From Sphingomonas sp. PL-96 (GTDB taxonomy: Bacteria; Pseudomonadota; Alphaproteobacteria; Sphingomonadales; Sphingomonadaceae), in assembly GCF_020707215.1 (NCBI RefSeq), contig NZ_JAJFET010000001.1, positions 930,001 through 994,000 on the forward strand: a stretch of 64,000 nt of DNA, read 5' to 3'. The position numbers were made by a program, and so were the translations under genes. The notes beneath the pieces are model-generated. The model saw only the letters and a program-made list of their open reading frames with translations, ran no database searches and was not told the DNA's origin. Below, one piece after another: positions 20,501 to 28,870 of the stretch. Numbering within the stretch: the stretch's first letter is position 1; the number at the start of each line of letters is the position of its first letter.

Positions 20501-20812
20501 CCCATCGCGATCGCTGACAAAGGCGATGTGGCGACCGTCGGGCGAAAAGACCGGCTGCGTATCGAACGCTGCACCGGTCATCACCGGCCGGGCCTTTCCG
20601 CCCTGCGGCGGCAGGGCATAGATATCGCCGAGCAGGTCGAAGAGGATGGTCTTGCCGTCAGGGGCGATATCGAGCGCCGGCCAGGTGACTTCGCTGGTGT
20701 CGTATTCGATCACTCGCCCGGTGAGCGGAGGCAGCGTTTGGGCGAACACAGGCGCCGCCGAAAGCGCCGTCATGCATGCTACCAGCGCCGAACCTGCAAG
20801 CCATTTGCTCAC
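17519..20812 (-). CDS. Exported TolB-like beta-propeller plus amidohydrolase fusion
   Basis: A 1097-residue periplasmic protein. A Sec signal (about 1-24, ending VFAQ) is followed by a WD40/PD40 beta-propeller (about 35-640) with repeated blades such as LDIAPDGKTILFD, PVFSPDGRHIAFVSDRDG and PAWSPDGRTLYVSRM. The amidohydrolase domain (about 670-1060) has the metal motif GFIDAHAHWFETRR and the closing LADLLVLDRDPLADIRNTR. This architecture is known in Bacteroidetes and sphingomonads and is usually annotated as amidohydrolase/TolB; peptide or cyclic amide substrates are guesses. The gene converges tightly with the MocR-like regulator. No defect seen. Confidence 0.87.
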   Translation of the reverse strand: MSKWLAGSALVACMTALSAAPVFAQTLPPLTGRVIEYDTSEVTWPALDIAPDGKTILFDLLGDIYALPPQGGKARPVMTGAAFDTQPVFSPDGRHIAFVSDRDGRENLWIADADGSNARRLSQDSSGAPHYSSPAWSPDGRTLYVSRMIWGVLAFELWSYDAASGASEVLVKAQPKGDDPHPQRRNAMGVVASPDGKSLYYATKAGTTWTSGPLPHWTIERLDLATRQRQPVVTTPGGGMRPTLSHDGRQLAYVTREGERTVLRLHDLSTGSDRLLHGPLDPDGQSGGYYVDLLPRMVFSADDRSIYLGLSGGLKRLDPATGALSDIPFEAHVRHGMGPDLRRQHRIDTGPVHVRVIQTPRLSPDGKQLVFGAVGRIYLADSRKGAKPRRLDVPGTAWQPSWSDDGRFVTYVTWTAKEGGHVWVAAVDGKTAPRRITTQPAYYSEPLFLAGGHDVVAFSASQHDRLYRTAESLGPTPSTLVRLSVKDGRMTALGEVGAAMDLRRDADPARVRYYADGWISSHAVDGSRQGKDAARHVVKLVARPDSQYFDAPAPLKNAQLNANGKTALVRYASQLYLVPVPEAKGGKAPTVTVSDPASGARRITAIGADYMDWAPDMRSLVWSVGSTVRRLPLGAAQQGTPAAIEKRAKSALMDVVLPRDVPKGRLLLRGARVATMKGSEVIDNADLLIVDNRIAAIGPRGSVGIPAGTEVRDVAGKFIVPGFIDAHAHWFETRRRILDIGHWDFSSNLAYGVTAGLDVQTFDPDVFIYADMIDAGMMIGQRAFSTGEGVFRTSPMNSREDAIATLRRYSDYYRTPNIKQYMVGGRTERRHLIEGAQALGLMPTTEGASDYRLDLTQLLDGYAGNEHSLPIAPIHDDLTQLLVRSRIATVPTMLVLYGAPGPLGAMTAGHQQDFDRKLSRFVPEFAFAAKRDSAQWNRGDGQGFTLFAKQASDIGAAGGLLGVGAHGIVQGLSYHWELEAMASGGASAMQILQAATIGSAEVIGRALDLGSIEPGKLADLLVLDRDPLADIRNTRSLKLVMQNGRLYDAATLDEQWPRRKQREPQWFEEMSKREVAAAMATASAFDEAQGNAASFEY

Positions 20813-21273
20813 ATCATCACCCTTTGTGCCCTCACCGTCGGGGACTTAGTCGCTTGGCTGCCGGGTACGTGAAACATCCAGTTTGCGGCAAGCCGGTGGG
20901 ACCACCCAAAGAACGCGGCCAGGCAGGCGATCAGACGGTGCTCAGCAGCAGGCTGGTCTCGCTGTTCAGCACGGCTTCGATCATGCGCACCTGCCGCAGC
21001 GCGTGATCGAACTCGGACAAGCTGGCCGCCCGTATATCCGCCACGAGATCCCAATCGCCGTTGGTCGTGTGCAGCGTGCGTATCTCCACGATCCCTCTTC
21101 CAGCACCTCGACCTTCTTGCGGATCCGGACGATCCGCGCGACCTGTTTGGCATGCTTCAGCGTGCTGCCTGACCGAAGCGCGGGCTTGGTCCCGCGCCTC
21201 ACGACGACACTGGACCTTTACGGTCCAGCGGGCGGGGCCAAGAACGCACACATCCAGCACCGGGGAAAAGAAA
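20813..21273. other. 461-bp gap containing an Lrp-like remnant
   Basis: Apart from the Lrp-like fragment at 20931-21202 nothing coding is recognised. The segment next to 20812 should carry the promoter of the leftward propeller-amidohydrolase gene, and the last 70 bp the promoter and GGGGAAAAG ribosome site of the rightward amidase. No convincing promoter boxes or hairpins could be assigned. Confidence 0.5.
20931..21202 (-). pseudogene. Lrp/AsnC-type regulator remnant, frameshifted
   Basis: On the minus strand the last 50 or so residues read VEIRTLHTTNGDWDLVADIR through LNSETSLLLSTV and a stop at 20931-20933. This matches the end of Lrp/AsnC ligand-binding (RAM) domains, with their HTTxGDxDL and ETSxxLST motifs. 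Just upstream, in another frame, KHAKQVARIVRIRKKVEVLEEG leads into it; one missing base near 21090-21095 would join the two. The DNA-binding domain and part of the RAM domain are absent, so this is probably a non-functional fragment. Confidence 0.55.
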
Positions 21274-22830
21274 ATGGGCGACACGATCTTCGAGCGCATG
21301 ACGATGGACCGCAGGACGGTTCTGGCGGCAGCCCCCGCCGTGCTGGCCGCGGGCGCCGCGCATGCTGCCGACCGCTCCGGAACGAGCGAGATCGTGACGA
21401 TGAACGCGACCGACCTTTCCGCCGCGATCCGGCGCCGCGACCTTTCCAGCCGCGATGTGATGCGCGCCCATCTTGCGCAGATCGACCGGCTCAATCCGCG
21501 GTTCAACGCGATCGTGTCCCGAGTTGATGGCGATCAGTTGCTGCGCCGGGCGGCGGCGATGGACGAGGACGCCGCTGCCGGGCGCTTCCACGGCCCCCTG
21601 CACGGTTTCCCCCACGCCGTGAAGGATACCGCGCCGGTCAAGGGCATCCGCAGCACGCAAGGATCGCCGATCCTGCGCGACAACATCCCCACCGCGGACA
21701 GCCTTGTCGTTGCCCGCATGCGCCAGGCCGGCGCCGTGTTCGTCGGCAAGTCCAACGTGCCCGAGTTCGCGCTGGGGTCGCACAGCTTCAATCCGCTCTT
21801 CGGCACGACCCACAATGCCTATGCGCACGGCCGCGCCGCCGGCGGCAGTACCGGCGGCGGCGCAGTCGCGCTGGCGCTGCGGATGGTGCCGCTGGCCGAC
21901 GGCAGCGATTTCGGCGGCTCGCTGCGCAACCCGCCGGGGTGGAACAACGTCTTCGGCCTGCGCCCATCGTTCGCCCGGGTACCCTCGGTCCCCAACAGCG
22001 ATCTGTTCTGGCAGAATTTCGCCACCTCCGGGCCGCTCGGCCGCACCGTGGCGGATCTTGCCATGCTGCTGTCGGTCCAGGCCGGCGGCGACGCGCGTTC
22101 GCCCTTCTCGCTGGGCGACGATCCCGCCATGTTCGCGCGGCCGCTCGACCGCGACTGGAAGGGCGGGCGGATCGGGTGGCTCGGCGACCTGAACGGCGTG
22201 CTGCCGATGGAAGCCGGCGTCCTTGATACCTGCACCAAGGCGCTCAAGGCGTTCGAAGCGATCGGCATGCGAGTAGAGGCCGCAACGCTTACCGAGCCGG
22301 CAGCAGATATGTGGCGCACCGCGAAGATCCTGCGGCACTGGTCGGTCGGCGCCGATCTCCAGGCCTTCTACGACGATCCGGCCAAGCGCGCGATGATGAA
22401 GCCCGAGGCGATCTGGGAAGTCGAGGGCGGCATGAAGCTGACAGGGCCGCAGCTGGCGGAAGCCTCGGCGGGGCGAACCCGCATCTACCAGGCATTCGAG
22501 GCCGCGTTCGCGCAGTTCGATTTCCTCGTCCTGCCCAGCGCACAGGTCTTCCCGTTCGACGTCAAGCAGCGCTGGCCGACCGAGATCGCGGGCAAGCCGA
22601 TGGACAGCTACCATCGCTGGATGGAAGTGACCCTGCCTGCCACCATGGCCGGGCTGCCAACCTTGGCGGTTCCCGCAGGCTTCGGCGGCGCGCACCGGCT
22701 CCCCATCGGGCTCCAGATCATCGGCAAGCGCCACGCCGATCTCGCGGTTCTGCAGGTCGGTCACGCCTATGAGCAGGCCTCGCCCTGGATCCGCGCGAGC
22801 TTGCCGCCGGCAATGAACGGCGCCGGCTGA
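21274..22830 (+). CDS. Exported amidase (amidase-signature family)
   Basis: A 518-residue amidase with a Tat-like leader (MDRRTVLAAAPAVLAAGAA). The Ser-cisSer-Lys triad is visible: Lys in PHAVKDTAPVKG, cis-Ser in GRAAGGSTGGGAVALAL and nucleophile Ser in DGSDFGGSLRNPPGWNN. The GGST/GGG version differs slightly from the common GGSSGGSA, but the three catalytic residues remain. The start at 21274 follows GGGGAAAAGAAA; an internal ATG at 21298 would also keep the leader. Amidase-signature enzymes hydrolyse aliphatic, aryl or peptide amides, and no substrate can be chosen here. It is flanked by an Lrp-like remnant and an sdaA-like fragment. Confidence 0.88.
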   Translation: MGDTIFERMTMDRRTVLAAAPAVLAAGAAHAADRSGTSEIVTMNATDLSAAIRRRDLSSRDVMRAHLAQIDRLNPRFNAIVSRVDGDQLLRRAAAMDEDAAAGRFHGPLHGFPHAVKDTAPVKGIRSTQGSPILRDNIPTADSLVVARMRQAGAVFVGKSNVPEFALGSHSFNPLFGTTHNAYAHGRAAGGSTGGGAVALALRMVPLADGSDFGGSLRNPPGWNNVFGLRPSFARVPSVPNSDLFWQNFATSGPLGRTVADLAMLLSVQAGGDARSPFSLGDDPAMFARPLDRDWKGGRIGWLGDLNGVLPMEAGVLDTCTKALKAFEAIGMRVEAATLTEPAADMWRTAKILRHWSVGADLQAFYDDPAKRAMMKPEAIWEVEGGMKLTGPQLAEASAGRTRIYQAFEAAFAQFDFLVLPSAQVFPFDVKQRWPTEIAGKPMDSYHRWMEVTLPATMAGLPTLAVPAGFGGAHRLPIGLQIIGKRHADLAVLQVGHAYEQASPWIRASLPPAMNGAG

Positions 22831-22858
22831 TCCCGCGGCCGGCGCGAAAGGATTTCAG

Positions 22859-22981
22859 GTGGCCTTCAGCCTATTCGAGCTCTTCAAGATCGGTGTCGGG
22901 CCCATGGCGCCCATGACGACTGCGTGCCAGTCGTCCGGCGGCTTGAGGCACCGGGGCTTCTGGCTCGCAACGCCAGGGTAA
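22859..22981 (+). pseudogene. sdaA-like (L-serine dehydratase) 5' fragment
   Basis: A GTG at 22859, preceded by AAAGGA, opens a 40-codon frame whose first 15 residues, VAFSLFELFKIGVGP, closely resemble the N-terminus of bacterial L-serine dehydratase (typically SxFDLFKIGIGPSSSH). The next expected residues (SSSHTVGPM) are missing and the frame then reads unrelated sequence to a stop. The rest of the gene, over 1.3 kb, is absent. It looks like the 5' stub left by a deletion whose other side is the broken PepSY gene. Confidence 0.5.
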
Positions 22982-23008
22982 CCACGGTGCTATACGCGTC
23001 GCTGGCGC

Positions 23009-23613
23009 TTACCGGGCAGGGCCAATGCCAAGCAGATTGTGGAGGTCGAGCCAGCGGACGCGGCGGCTACGGCGTGTGCGGCCTCACCAAAGGCCAGCTT
23101 GCGCATGAAAGGCGCGTAGACGACGATCCCCGACACGATCGATGCACAGAACAGCAGCCCCATGAAGTCGAGGAAGAGGTTGCCCGGCAACCCGGCGAAC
23201 ATGTCGACATGGAGGCGCAGGATCACCGCCATGATACCGGCATCTTCGTCGAGCGCGCCGACGGGCTTGGCCGTGCGACGGTCGATTGCCGTGATGTGGA
23301 GGTCGCCGCGTCCGGGCTGCGCCACTTTCCCCGTGGTGACGTTAGTGACCGGGCGGTCGTTGTCGAAGCTCATAAACAACGGCCGCTCGCCGGGGTACAT
23401 GGCCATTGCGGTGCGTACGAACGCGTCAAGCGGCAGCGTCGGCGCATCCTCCGGCAGCGCCGCAAGCGGCGACCGATCATCGAAGGCTGCATCGATCTCG
23501 TCATGGAAGATCAGCGGCACGCCGGTCAGGCACAGCATCAATAGGAACAGCGTGCAGACGAGGCTGGCCCATTTGTGAACCCAGCACCATGCCCGGACCG
23601 TCGCCGCGCGCAT
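23009..23613 (-). pseudogene. PepSY-associated TM protein, frameshifted and truncated
   Basis: Starts at an ATG whose first base overlaps the stop of the siderophore-type TBDR (TGATG at 23611-23615). It encodes a first TM helix after VRAWCWVHKWASL, a periplasmic PepSY-like part (ITAIDRRTAKPVGAL) and a second TM helix (FLDFMGLLFCASIVSGIVVY) ending PFMRKLAFGE. At about 23083-23090 the frame is lost: the expected continuation SRRVRWLDLHNLLGI appears in another frame and stops at 23009. The C-terminal half of these roughly 370-residue proteins is missing. Such proteins partner siderophore receptors, perhaps in ferric-siderophore reduction. Confidence 0.75.
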
Positions 23614-25793
23614 CAATACTCGACCGTGACCGATGCCTTGACGGTGCGCGGCTGCCCCTGGAGCAGATAGCCGCCGAACGCTGACGTCCAATAGCGGCGG
23701 TTGTCGATGTTCTCCGCGCTGACGCGCAGCGTGAGCGGGTGCTCGTCCGCGACCAGGATGTAGCGCAAGCCGAGGTCAAAGCGCGTCCAATCGTCCAGCC
23801 GTTGGAGGTTGGTCGCATCGAGATACTGGCGCCCCGTCCGGACGACCCGCCCGGTCAGCGTCGCGGCGCGAAGGAAGGGGGGCACCACCTCCAGCCCCAG
23901 GTTCACCTGATAGTCGGGCACGCCGATCGCGTCGTTGCCGTCCGTCAATCCGCCCGCGGTGCGGCGGAGTTTGGCGTCCGTGATCGTGCCGCCACCGATC
24001 ACACGCAGCCAGTCGGTCGGCTCGCCGTTAAAACCCAGCTCAATGCCCTGGTTGCGCTGGCGACCGTCGACCACGAAGGTCGTGGCGGTGGGGCGTGTCG
24101 CGGTGGGCGTGGCGATGCTGTAGCCGTTTGGCTGCGTCGTCCGGTAGAATGCCAGCGTCGCGGTAAGACGACGGATCTCCCATTTGGCGCCGACCTCGTA
24201 CTGTGTCGTTCGATAGGGCGCGAAGATCTCGCCCGGGTTGAGGATAGTGTCGTTGGTTGGCGCGGTGGGACCTTGGACGAGGCCCTCGATCCGGTTGCCG
24301 TAGAGCGAGAAAGTCGAAGTCGGTCGCACCACGATGCCGATCACGGGGGTGGTCGCCGACCGGTCGTAGCGGGTCGCCCGCGCGAAGGTGGCGCGGTTGA
24401 AACCCTCCACAATCAGATTCTGCTGGCGGACGCCGCCCGTGACCAGCACCCGGTCGTCGAACAGGCCGATCGTGTCGGAGGCGAAGAGGCTACCAAACTC
24501 AGTATAGGAGACGCGCGGCGGGTCAGCGAGATTGCCGCCGGTGCCGGTGCCCGGCAGGTTCGCCGGCTGCGACGCAGCAACGGGCGCGTAGATGTTGGTA
24601 GGGGTCGTCGTCGTAAAGCCGCCGGTCGCGGTGCGATAGCCGCCCGAAGCGAAAGCGTTGCGGTTCTCGGCCAGTACCAGCGTGCCACCAAGACTAACCG
24701 CATGGGTCGTGCCGGCGAGCGCGAACTTGCCGCGCAATCCGAGCTGACCGCTCTCGTTATTGTCCTCGCGCGGGACAAACAACCGCGCCTGGGTGGCGGC
24801 GCCGGTGGCCGAGTTGGTGACCGTCGGCGTGGCGTAGTCGCCGTCCTCACGGCCGTCGCGCAGGCCGCCCGCGAGATAGACCGTCCAGTCGGGTGCTACA
24901 TCGACCTCGGCGCGGGCGAGGACATAGACGTCGCGCAGCTTGGTGAACGCCCATGGCTGCGCATAGTTGGCGTCGGCGCCGGGCACGCGCGGTATTGCCA
25001 GGCTGGTGTTGGCGAGCCGCACCTGCGGTCGGGGTGAGTAGACGCGCTGATCCTCGTAGCCGAAATCCAGGAAGAAGCGACCCGGCCCGGAGCGAAAGTC
25101 CAGATCGGCACCGACGACGCGAACGCTGCGGCGTTCGTCGTCCACCGCTGTATCCCCGTCACGGTAGACGCCGTTGACCCGGAAGCCAAAAGCGTCGTCC
25201 GCGCCGAAGCGCGTGCCCAGGTCGATCGCGCCGCCCCAAAGGCTGTCGCCAGCGTAGCTGGCGGTGGCGCGCAGCAGCGTCTTCTCGGCGCGTTTGGGGA
25301 TCAGGTCGATGCCGCCGCCCAGCCCTGATCCGCCGGGTGCCGCGCCGAAGAGAAAGGCGCTGGAACCATTCAGCACCTGAACCCGCTCGTAGAGTTCAGG
25401 CGAGACCAGCTGGCGCGGGGTAATCCCGTAGAGACCATCGAGAGCGACGTCGTCACCGGCCAGAGGAAAGCCGCGGATCACGAACAGCTCCGACTGATTG
25501 CCGAACCCTTGCGTGATGCGCACCGACGGATCGTTCTCCAGCACCTCGCCCAGCGTCTCGGCTTGCTGATCAAGGATCAGCTGCGCAGTGTAGTTGCGGA
25601 CGTTGAACGGCGTCTCGAGCGCTGGACGATCTCCGAGCGCTCCGAGCGAGCCCTCGCTCGTCACCTGCGGCCGCTGCTGCTGCGCCGTGACGACGATCTC
25701 TTGCTCGGAAGCGACTGTCTGATCTTGCGCCTGTGCCGCGGTCGTTCCGATGGCGATCACGATCGTAGATGCCGTGCACCAAACCTTGTTCAT
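23613..25793 (-). CDS. TonB-dependent siderophore receptor
   Basis: A 726-residue TBDR with a Sec signal (about 1-23, ending AQAQ), TonB box-like EQEIVVTAQQQ, and a plug (about 60-170) with the siderophore-receptor pattern GFGNQSELFVIRGFPLAGDD and SSAFLFGAAPGGSGLGGGID. The barrel ends in VKASVTVEY. The plug style is that of the FhuA/FpvA group for hydroxamate-like ferric siderophores; the exact ligand is unknown. The ATG at 25793 is chosen over the upstream extension because it begins the signal peptide. A Fur-box-like palindrome lies about 40 bp upstream, and a translationally coupled but broken PepSY gene follows. Confidence 0.9.
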   Translation of the reverse strand: MNKVWCTASTIVIAIGTTAAQAQDQTVASEQEIVVTAQQQRPQVTSEGSLGALGDRPALETPFNVRNYTAQLILDQQAETLGEVLENDPSVRITQGFGNQSELFVIRGFPLAGDDVALDGLYGITPRQLVSPELYERVQVLNGSSAFLFGAAPGGSGLGGGIDLIPKRAEKTLLRATASYAGDSLWGGAIDLGTRFGADDAFGFRVNGVYRDGDTAVDDERRSVRVVGADLDFRSGPGRFFLDFGYEDQRVYSPRPQVRLANTSLAIPRVPGADANYAQPWAFTKLRDVYVLARAEVDVAPDWTVYLAGGLRDGREDGDYATPTVTNSATGAATQARLFVPREDNNESGQLGLRGKFALAGTTHAVSLGGTLVLAENRNAFASGGYRTATGGFTTTTPTNIYAPVAASQPANLPGTGTGGNLADPPRVSYTEFGSLFASDTIGLFDDRVLVTGGVRQQNLIVEGFNRATFARATRYDRSATTPVIGIVVRPTSTFSLYGNRIEGLVQGPTAPTNDTILNPGEIFAPYRTTQYEVGAKWEIRRLTATLAFYRTTQPNGYSIATPTATRPTATTFVVDGRQRNQGIELGFNGEPTDWLRVIGGGTITDAKLRRTAGGLTDGNDAIGVPDYQVNLGLEVVPPFLRAATLTGRVVRTGRQYLDATNLQRLDDWTRFDLGLRYILVADEHPLTLRVSAENIDNRRYWTSAFGGYLLQGQPRTVKASVTVEY

Positions 25794-26260
25794 TAGTGAA
25801 CCCCCAAGCTCTATGACCAAGCCCTTTAAGCTATTGCGTATCGTTCGCAAAGCTTTTCCAACTGGGGTGGGAGAGCCAAAGATTGTCGCTGTCTGGTGCC
25901 GCCGGACTTTTGACGAGAGGGGGTCAGGGGCAAAGCGCGATCGGCCTGAGCTGACCAAGATGATCGAGCAACTGCGTGGTGACGCGGCCAAATCGGCTAG
26001 CGCGATCGATCAAGGATCTGCTCGATATCGCCGAAACGCGCAGGGAAGCCGGGGCGGGGCTCCGATGCGACCGGGACTGCGCGCGCGAGCCCGGATCGCT
26101 CGATCCGCTGCTCTCTGACCCGATCTGCCGACATCGGGTAGCCAGTCCAGACTGCGGACCTTCTCGACGATACGCTCGAAACCTGCCTTCGCTACGCGTC
26201 GCTTGCGGCATGCGACTGCGCGTGTCAGGTTGTGCCGAAGAACAACAGGGAGGGGCGGCG
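25794..26260. other. 467-bp divergent gap, no gene recognised
   Basis: The left part carries the Fur-box-like site and the presumed promoter of the leftward TBDR. The right part precedes the VOC-family gene and its GGGAGGGGCGGCG ribosome site. Short open frames on both strands (for example antisense around 25924-26337) give no recognisable protein. Composition around 26000-26200 is protein-like but shifts frame, so a lost gene is possible; nothing can be named. Confidence 0.45.
25834..25850. promoter_or_regulatory. Fur-box-like palindrome upstream of the siderophore receptor
   Basis: TTGCGTATCGTTCGCAA has perfect 5-bp inverted arms (TTGCG/CGCAA) around 7 bp and matches 14 of 17 positions of the idealised alphaproteobacterial Fur site TTGCGAATGATTCGCAA. 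It lies 40 bp upstream of the receptor start at 25793, where it would overlap the promoter and allow iron repression. Confidence 0.65.
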
Positions 26261-27187
26261 ATGATCCGGGCGGCGTTGACGCTGCTGGTCTTGTTTGCGG
26301 GCGGATCAGCGACGATCCCGGCCGCGGAGCGGGACATACGGCCGCCGATTACGGGCGTTTCGCACCTTGCCGTCTATGCGTCGGACCTCACGGCATCGGA
26401 TGATTTCTACAGGCGGGTGCTTGGCGCCCGGAAAGCGGCGGATCCTGAAGATCCAGCGGGCGTGCGCTATTTCTTCAGCGGGACGCAGTTTGTGGAACTC
26501 CTCCCGCTGCCGCCCGGACACGGCCCGGGGCGTCTCGCCCATGTGGCCTACACGACCACGGACGCGGCGGCGCTGCGCCGCTTTCTGCTTCGACATGGGG
26601 CAAAGCAGGTCACCCGCTTGTCCACTGCCGATGATGGCGAGCGGGCGTTCAGCATGCACGACCCGGAAGGGATCGAGGTCCGCTTCGTCCAGCCGCCGGT
26701 CCGTACCACGCCGGTGGAGCCCGCACCTGTAAGCAGTCGCCTGCTCCATGTCGGCCAGGTGGTGCACAACCGCACAAGGCAGGACGCCTTCTACCGCGAC
26801 CTCCTCGGCTTTCGCCCCTACTGGCATGGCGCGATGCAGGAAGGGGCGACCGACTGGGTGTCGCAGCAGGTTCCGGACGGCTCGAACTGGCTGGAATATA
26901 TGATGGTGGGACCGGGCTCCACGGTGGATGCCGGGCGGATGGATGCGCGCCTTCTGGGCGTCCTCAACCACCTGTCGTTGGGCGTCGTCGACATGAAGGC
27001 GACCGTCGCACGCCTCACGGCCGAAGGGCGAATGCCCCCGCGCCATGACGGCCCGCAGCTGGGACGCGACGGCAAATGGCAGGCGAACTTCTACGATCCG
27101 GATGGAACACGCGTGGAGCTGATGGAGCTTCGGCCCGTCGCTGAGCCCTGCTGCTCCCCGTACACGGCTGAACATCCTGAGAGATAA
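26261..27187 (+). CDS. Exported VOC-family protein with two glyoxalase-like domains
   Basis: A 308-residue protein: an N-terminal hydrophobic signal ([15 protein letters not shown]), then two vicinal-oxygen-chelate modules. The first (about 28-145) starts [20 protein letters not shown] and ends with [11 protein letters not shown]; the second (about 155-300) starts [20 protein letters not shown] and ends with [14 protein letters not shown]. His and Glu metal ligands are at the usual places ([18 protein letters not shown]). A periplasmic VOC protein directly before a Tat-exported Gfo/Idh/MocA oxidoreductase (13-bp gap) is an arrangement seen in sugar-acid or polyol loci of this group. The reaction is not known. 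Confidence 0.8.
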   Translation: MIRAALTLLVLFAGGSATIPAAERDIRPPITGVSHLAVYASDLTASDDFYRRVLGARKAADPEDPAGVRYFFSGTQFVELLPLPPGHGPGRLAHVAYTTTDAAALRRFLLRHGAKQVTRLSTADDGERAFSMHDPEGIEVRFVQPPVRTTPVEPAPVSSRLLHVGQVVHNRTRQDAFYRDLLGFRPYWHGAMQEGATDWVSQQVPDGSNWLEYMMVGPGSTVDAGRMDARLLGVLNHLSLGVVDMKATVARLTAEGRMPPRHDGPQLGRDGKWQANFYDPDGTRVELMELRPVAEPCCSPYTAEHPER

Positions 27188-27200
27188 AAAGGGGAGAGCG

Positions 27201-28616
27201 ATGAAGGACGGGAATGGCGGGCTGACCCGGCGCGGTTGGCTGGGTGGTGCGGCGGCCAGCGCCGGGCTGCTGGCCCTGCCACAGCAGGCGGCGGCTCGGC
27301 GGATTGCGCCTAGCGACCGCGTGAACGTGGCAGTCATCGGCGCCGGCGGCATGGGCGCGCAGAACATGGCCAAGCTCACCAGCCAGAACATCGTTGCCCT
27401 GGCCGACGTCGACTTCGCCCATGTTGCCCAGGCCTTCGTCGACGACAAGGGCGTGGCGAAGCCGGAGATGCAGCCTCTGAAGGCCGCCTACGATCGGGCC
27501 GAGAAGTTCGCGGACTATCGGCGCATGTTCGATGCCCGTAAGGACATCGACGCGGTCGTGATCGCCACGCCGGACCACCACCACGCCGTCGCCGCCAAGA
27601 CCGCGATGGAGCGCGGGATCCACGTCTATGTGCAGAAGCCGCTGACCTATACGGTGCGGGAAGGTCGGACCCTGCTCGACGTTGCGCGCCGCAATCCCAA
27701 GCTGGTGACTCAGATGGGCAACCAGGGCCATTCCGGGGACGATGGTCGCCGGGTGGTGGAGCTGATCCGCGGCGGCGTGATCGGCCGGGTGCGTGAAGTA
27801 CATGCCTGGACGAACCGGCCGCTGTGGCCGCAGGGGGAGCCGCGCCCGGCAGCGGTCGCAAAGCCGGCGACGCTGGACTGGGACCTGTGGCTCGGGCCGG
27901 CGACCGTCAACTGGGGCTACAACCCGGATTACGCGCATTTCAACTGGCGTGGCTGGGTGCCGTTCGGGATCGGCTCGCTGGGCGACATGGGCGCGCACCT
28001 CGTCGACTTCCCGGTCTGGGCGCTCGAGCCCGGCCTGCCGACGCGGATCGAGACTCGGCACAGCCGCTGGGGTGGCGACGACAATATCTGGGACGGCAAG
28101 TCGCCGGCGGAACTCGGCAGCTACCCGCTCGCGAACGTCACCACCTATGAATTCGGCCATGCCAAGGGCGGACCGCTGACGATGACCTGGTACGACGGCG
28201 GATTGATGCCGCCGACGCCCCGGGAGATGCCGGCCACCGCGCGGATGAACCCCGATGGCGGTGTGCTCTATGTCGGCGACCGCGGCATGCTGATGCACGA
28301 CACCTATGGGCAGCAGCCGGTCCTGATCGGCGAAGGCGTGGAGGCGCACGCCGCAGCAGTGCCGGTGTCGCTGCCGCGGATCCTGGGCGGACGCGACGGG
28401 CACGAGATGAACTGGATCCGCGCGATCCGCGGCGAAGAGGCGATCTCCTCGCCCTTCTCGGTCGCGGTGCCGCTCAACGAGACCATGCTGCTTGGCATGG
28501 TCGCGATGCGGGCAGACCAGCCGATCGAGTATGACGGGGCGAGCGGACGCGTCACCAACGTACCCGAAGCCAATCGCTTCCTCGATCGGGAGTATCGCGC
28601 GGGCTGGACCTTGTGA
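27201..28616 (+). CDS. Tat-exported Gfo/Idh/MocA-family oxidoreductase
   Basis: A 471-residue protein with a twin-arginine leader ([19 protein letters not shown]), an NAD(P)-binding Rossmann domain ([54 protein letters not shown]) and the C-terminal substrate domain. Lys of the QKPLTYT motif is the usual catalytic lysine. Tat export with a bound cofactor is typical of this subfamily, which is often linked to modified sugars, inositols or glycosides. It is preceded by GGGGAGAG and follows the VOC gene by 13 bp, so one operon is likely. It may belong functionally with the glycan region to the right, but that is inference. Confidence 0.87.
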   Translation: MKDGNGGLTRRGWLGGAAASAGLLALPQQAAARRIAPSDRVNVAVIGAGGMGAQNMAKLTSQNIVALADVDFAHVAQAFVDDKGVAKPEMQPLKAAYDRAEKFADYRRMFDARKDIDAVVIATPDHHHAVAAKTAMERGIHVYVQKPLTYTVREGRTLLDVARRNPKLVTQMGNQGHSGDDGRRVVELIRGGVIGRVREVHAWTNRPLWPQGEPRPAAVAKPATLDWDLWLGPATVNWGYNPDYAHFNWRGWVPFGIGSLGDMGAHLVDFPVWALEPGLPTRIETRHSRWGGDDNIWDGKSPAELGSYPLANVTTYEFGHAKGGPLTMTWYDGGLMPPTPREMPATARMNPDGGVLYVGDRGMLMHDTYGQQPVLIGEGVEAHAAAVPVSLPRILGGRDGHEMNWIRAIRGEEAISSPFSVAVPLNETMLLGMVAMRADQPIEYDGASGRVTNVPEANRFLDREYRAGWTL

Positions 28617-28666
28617 TCGACGCGGGTCCGGCACGGACCATCCGTTAGAGCGGGAGCATCAAGGAG

Positions 28667-28778
28667 CCGTTCGTGCCGAGTAGGGGCTGAGCTTGTCGAC
28701 GCCCCGCATCGAAGCACCCGGAGCCGGTCCTGCGATACGCCATTTCCACTGCGCTCAATGGCACCTCAGGACGAACGG
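28667..28778. repeat. REP-like palindromic intergenic element
   Basis: A 112-bp element bounded by inverted CCGTTCGT (28667-28674) and ACGAACGG (28771-28778), with two inner stems: GGGGC/GCCCC (28683-28687, 28701-28705) and GCCATT/AATGGC (28739-28744, 28757-28762). The wording (GAGCTTGTCGA, TCAGGACGAACGG) is that of short intergenic repeats scattered through many sphingomonad genomes. It lies in the 254-bp gap between the oxidoreductase and the converging GH20 gene and may serve as a terminator or mRNA-end structure. Only one copy was noticed in this window. Confidence 0.7.
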
Positions 28779-28870
28779 ACATCCTCTCGACCATCATGCT
28801 CTGGACGAGGCCTGACCGCCGCTTGCTGTCCGGGAGGGCGGCAAGCGGCGGAGATCCAGGCACCGGGCAG

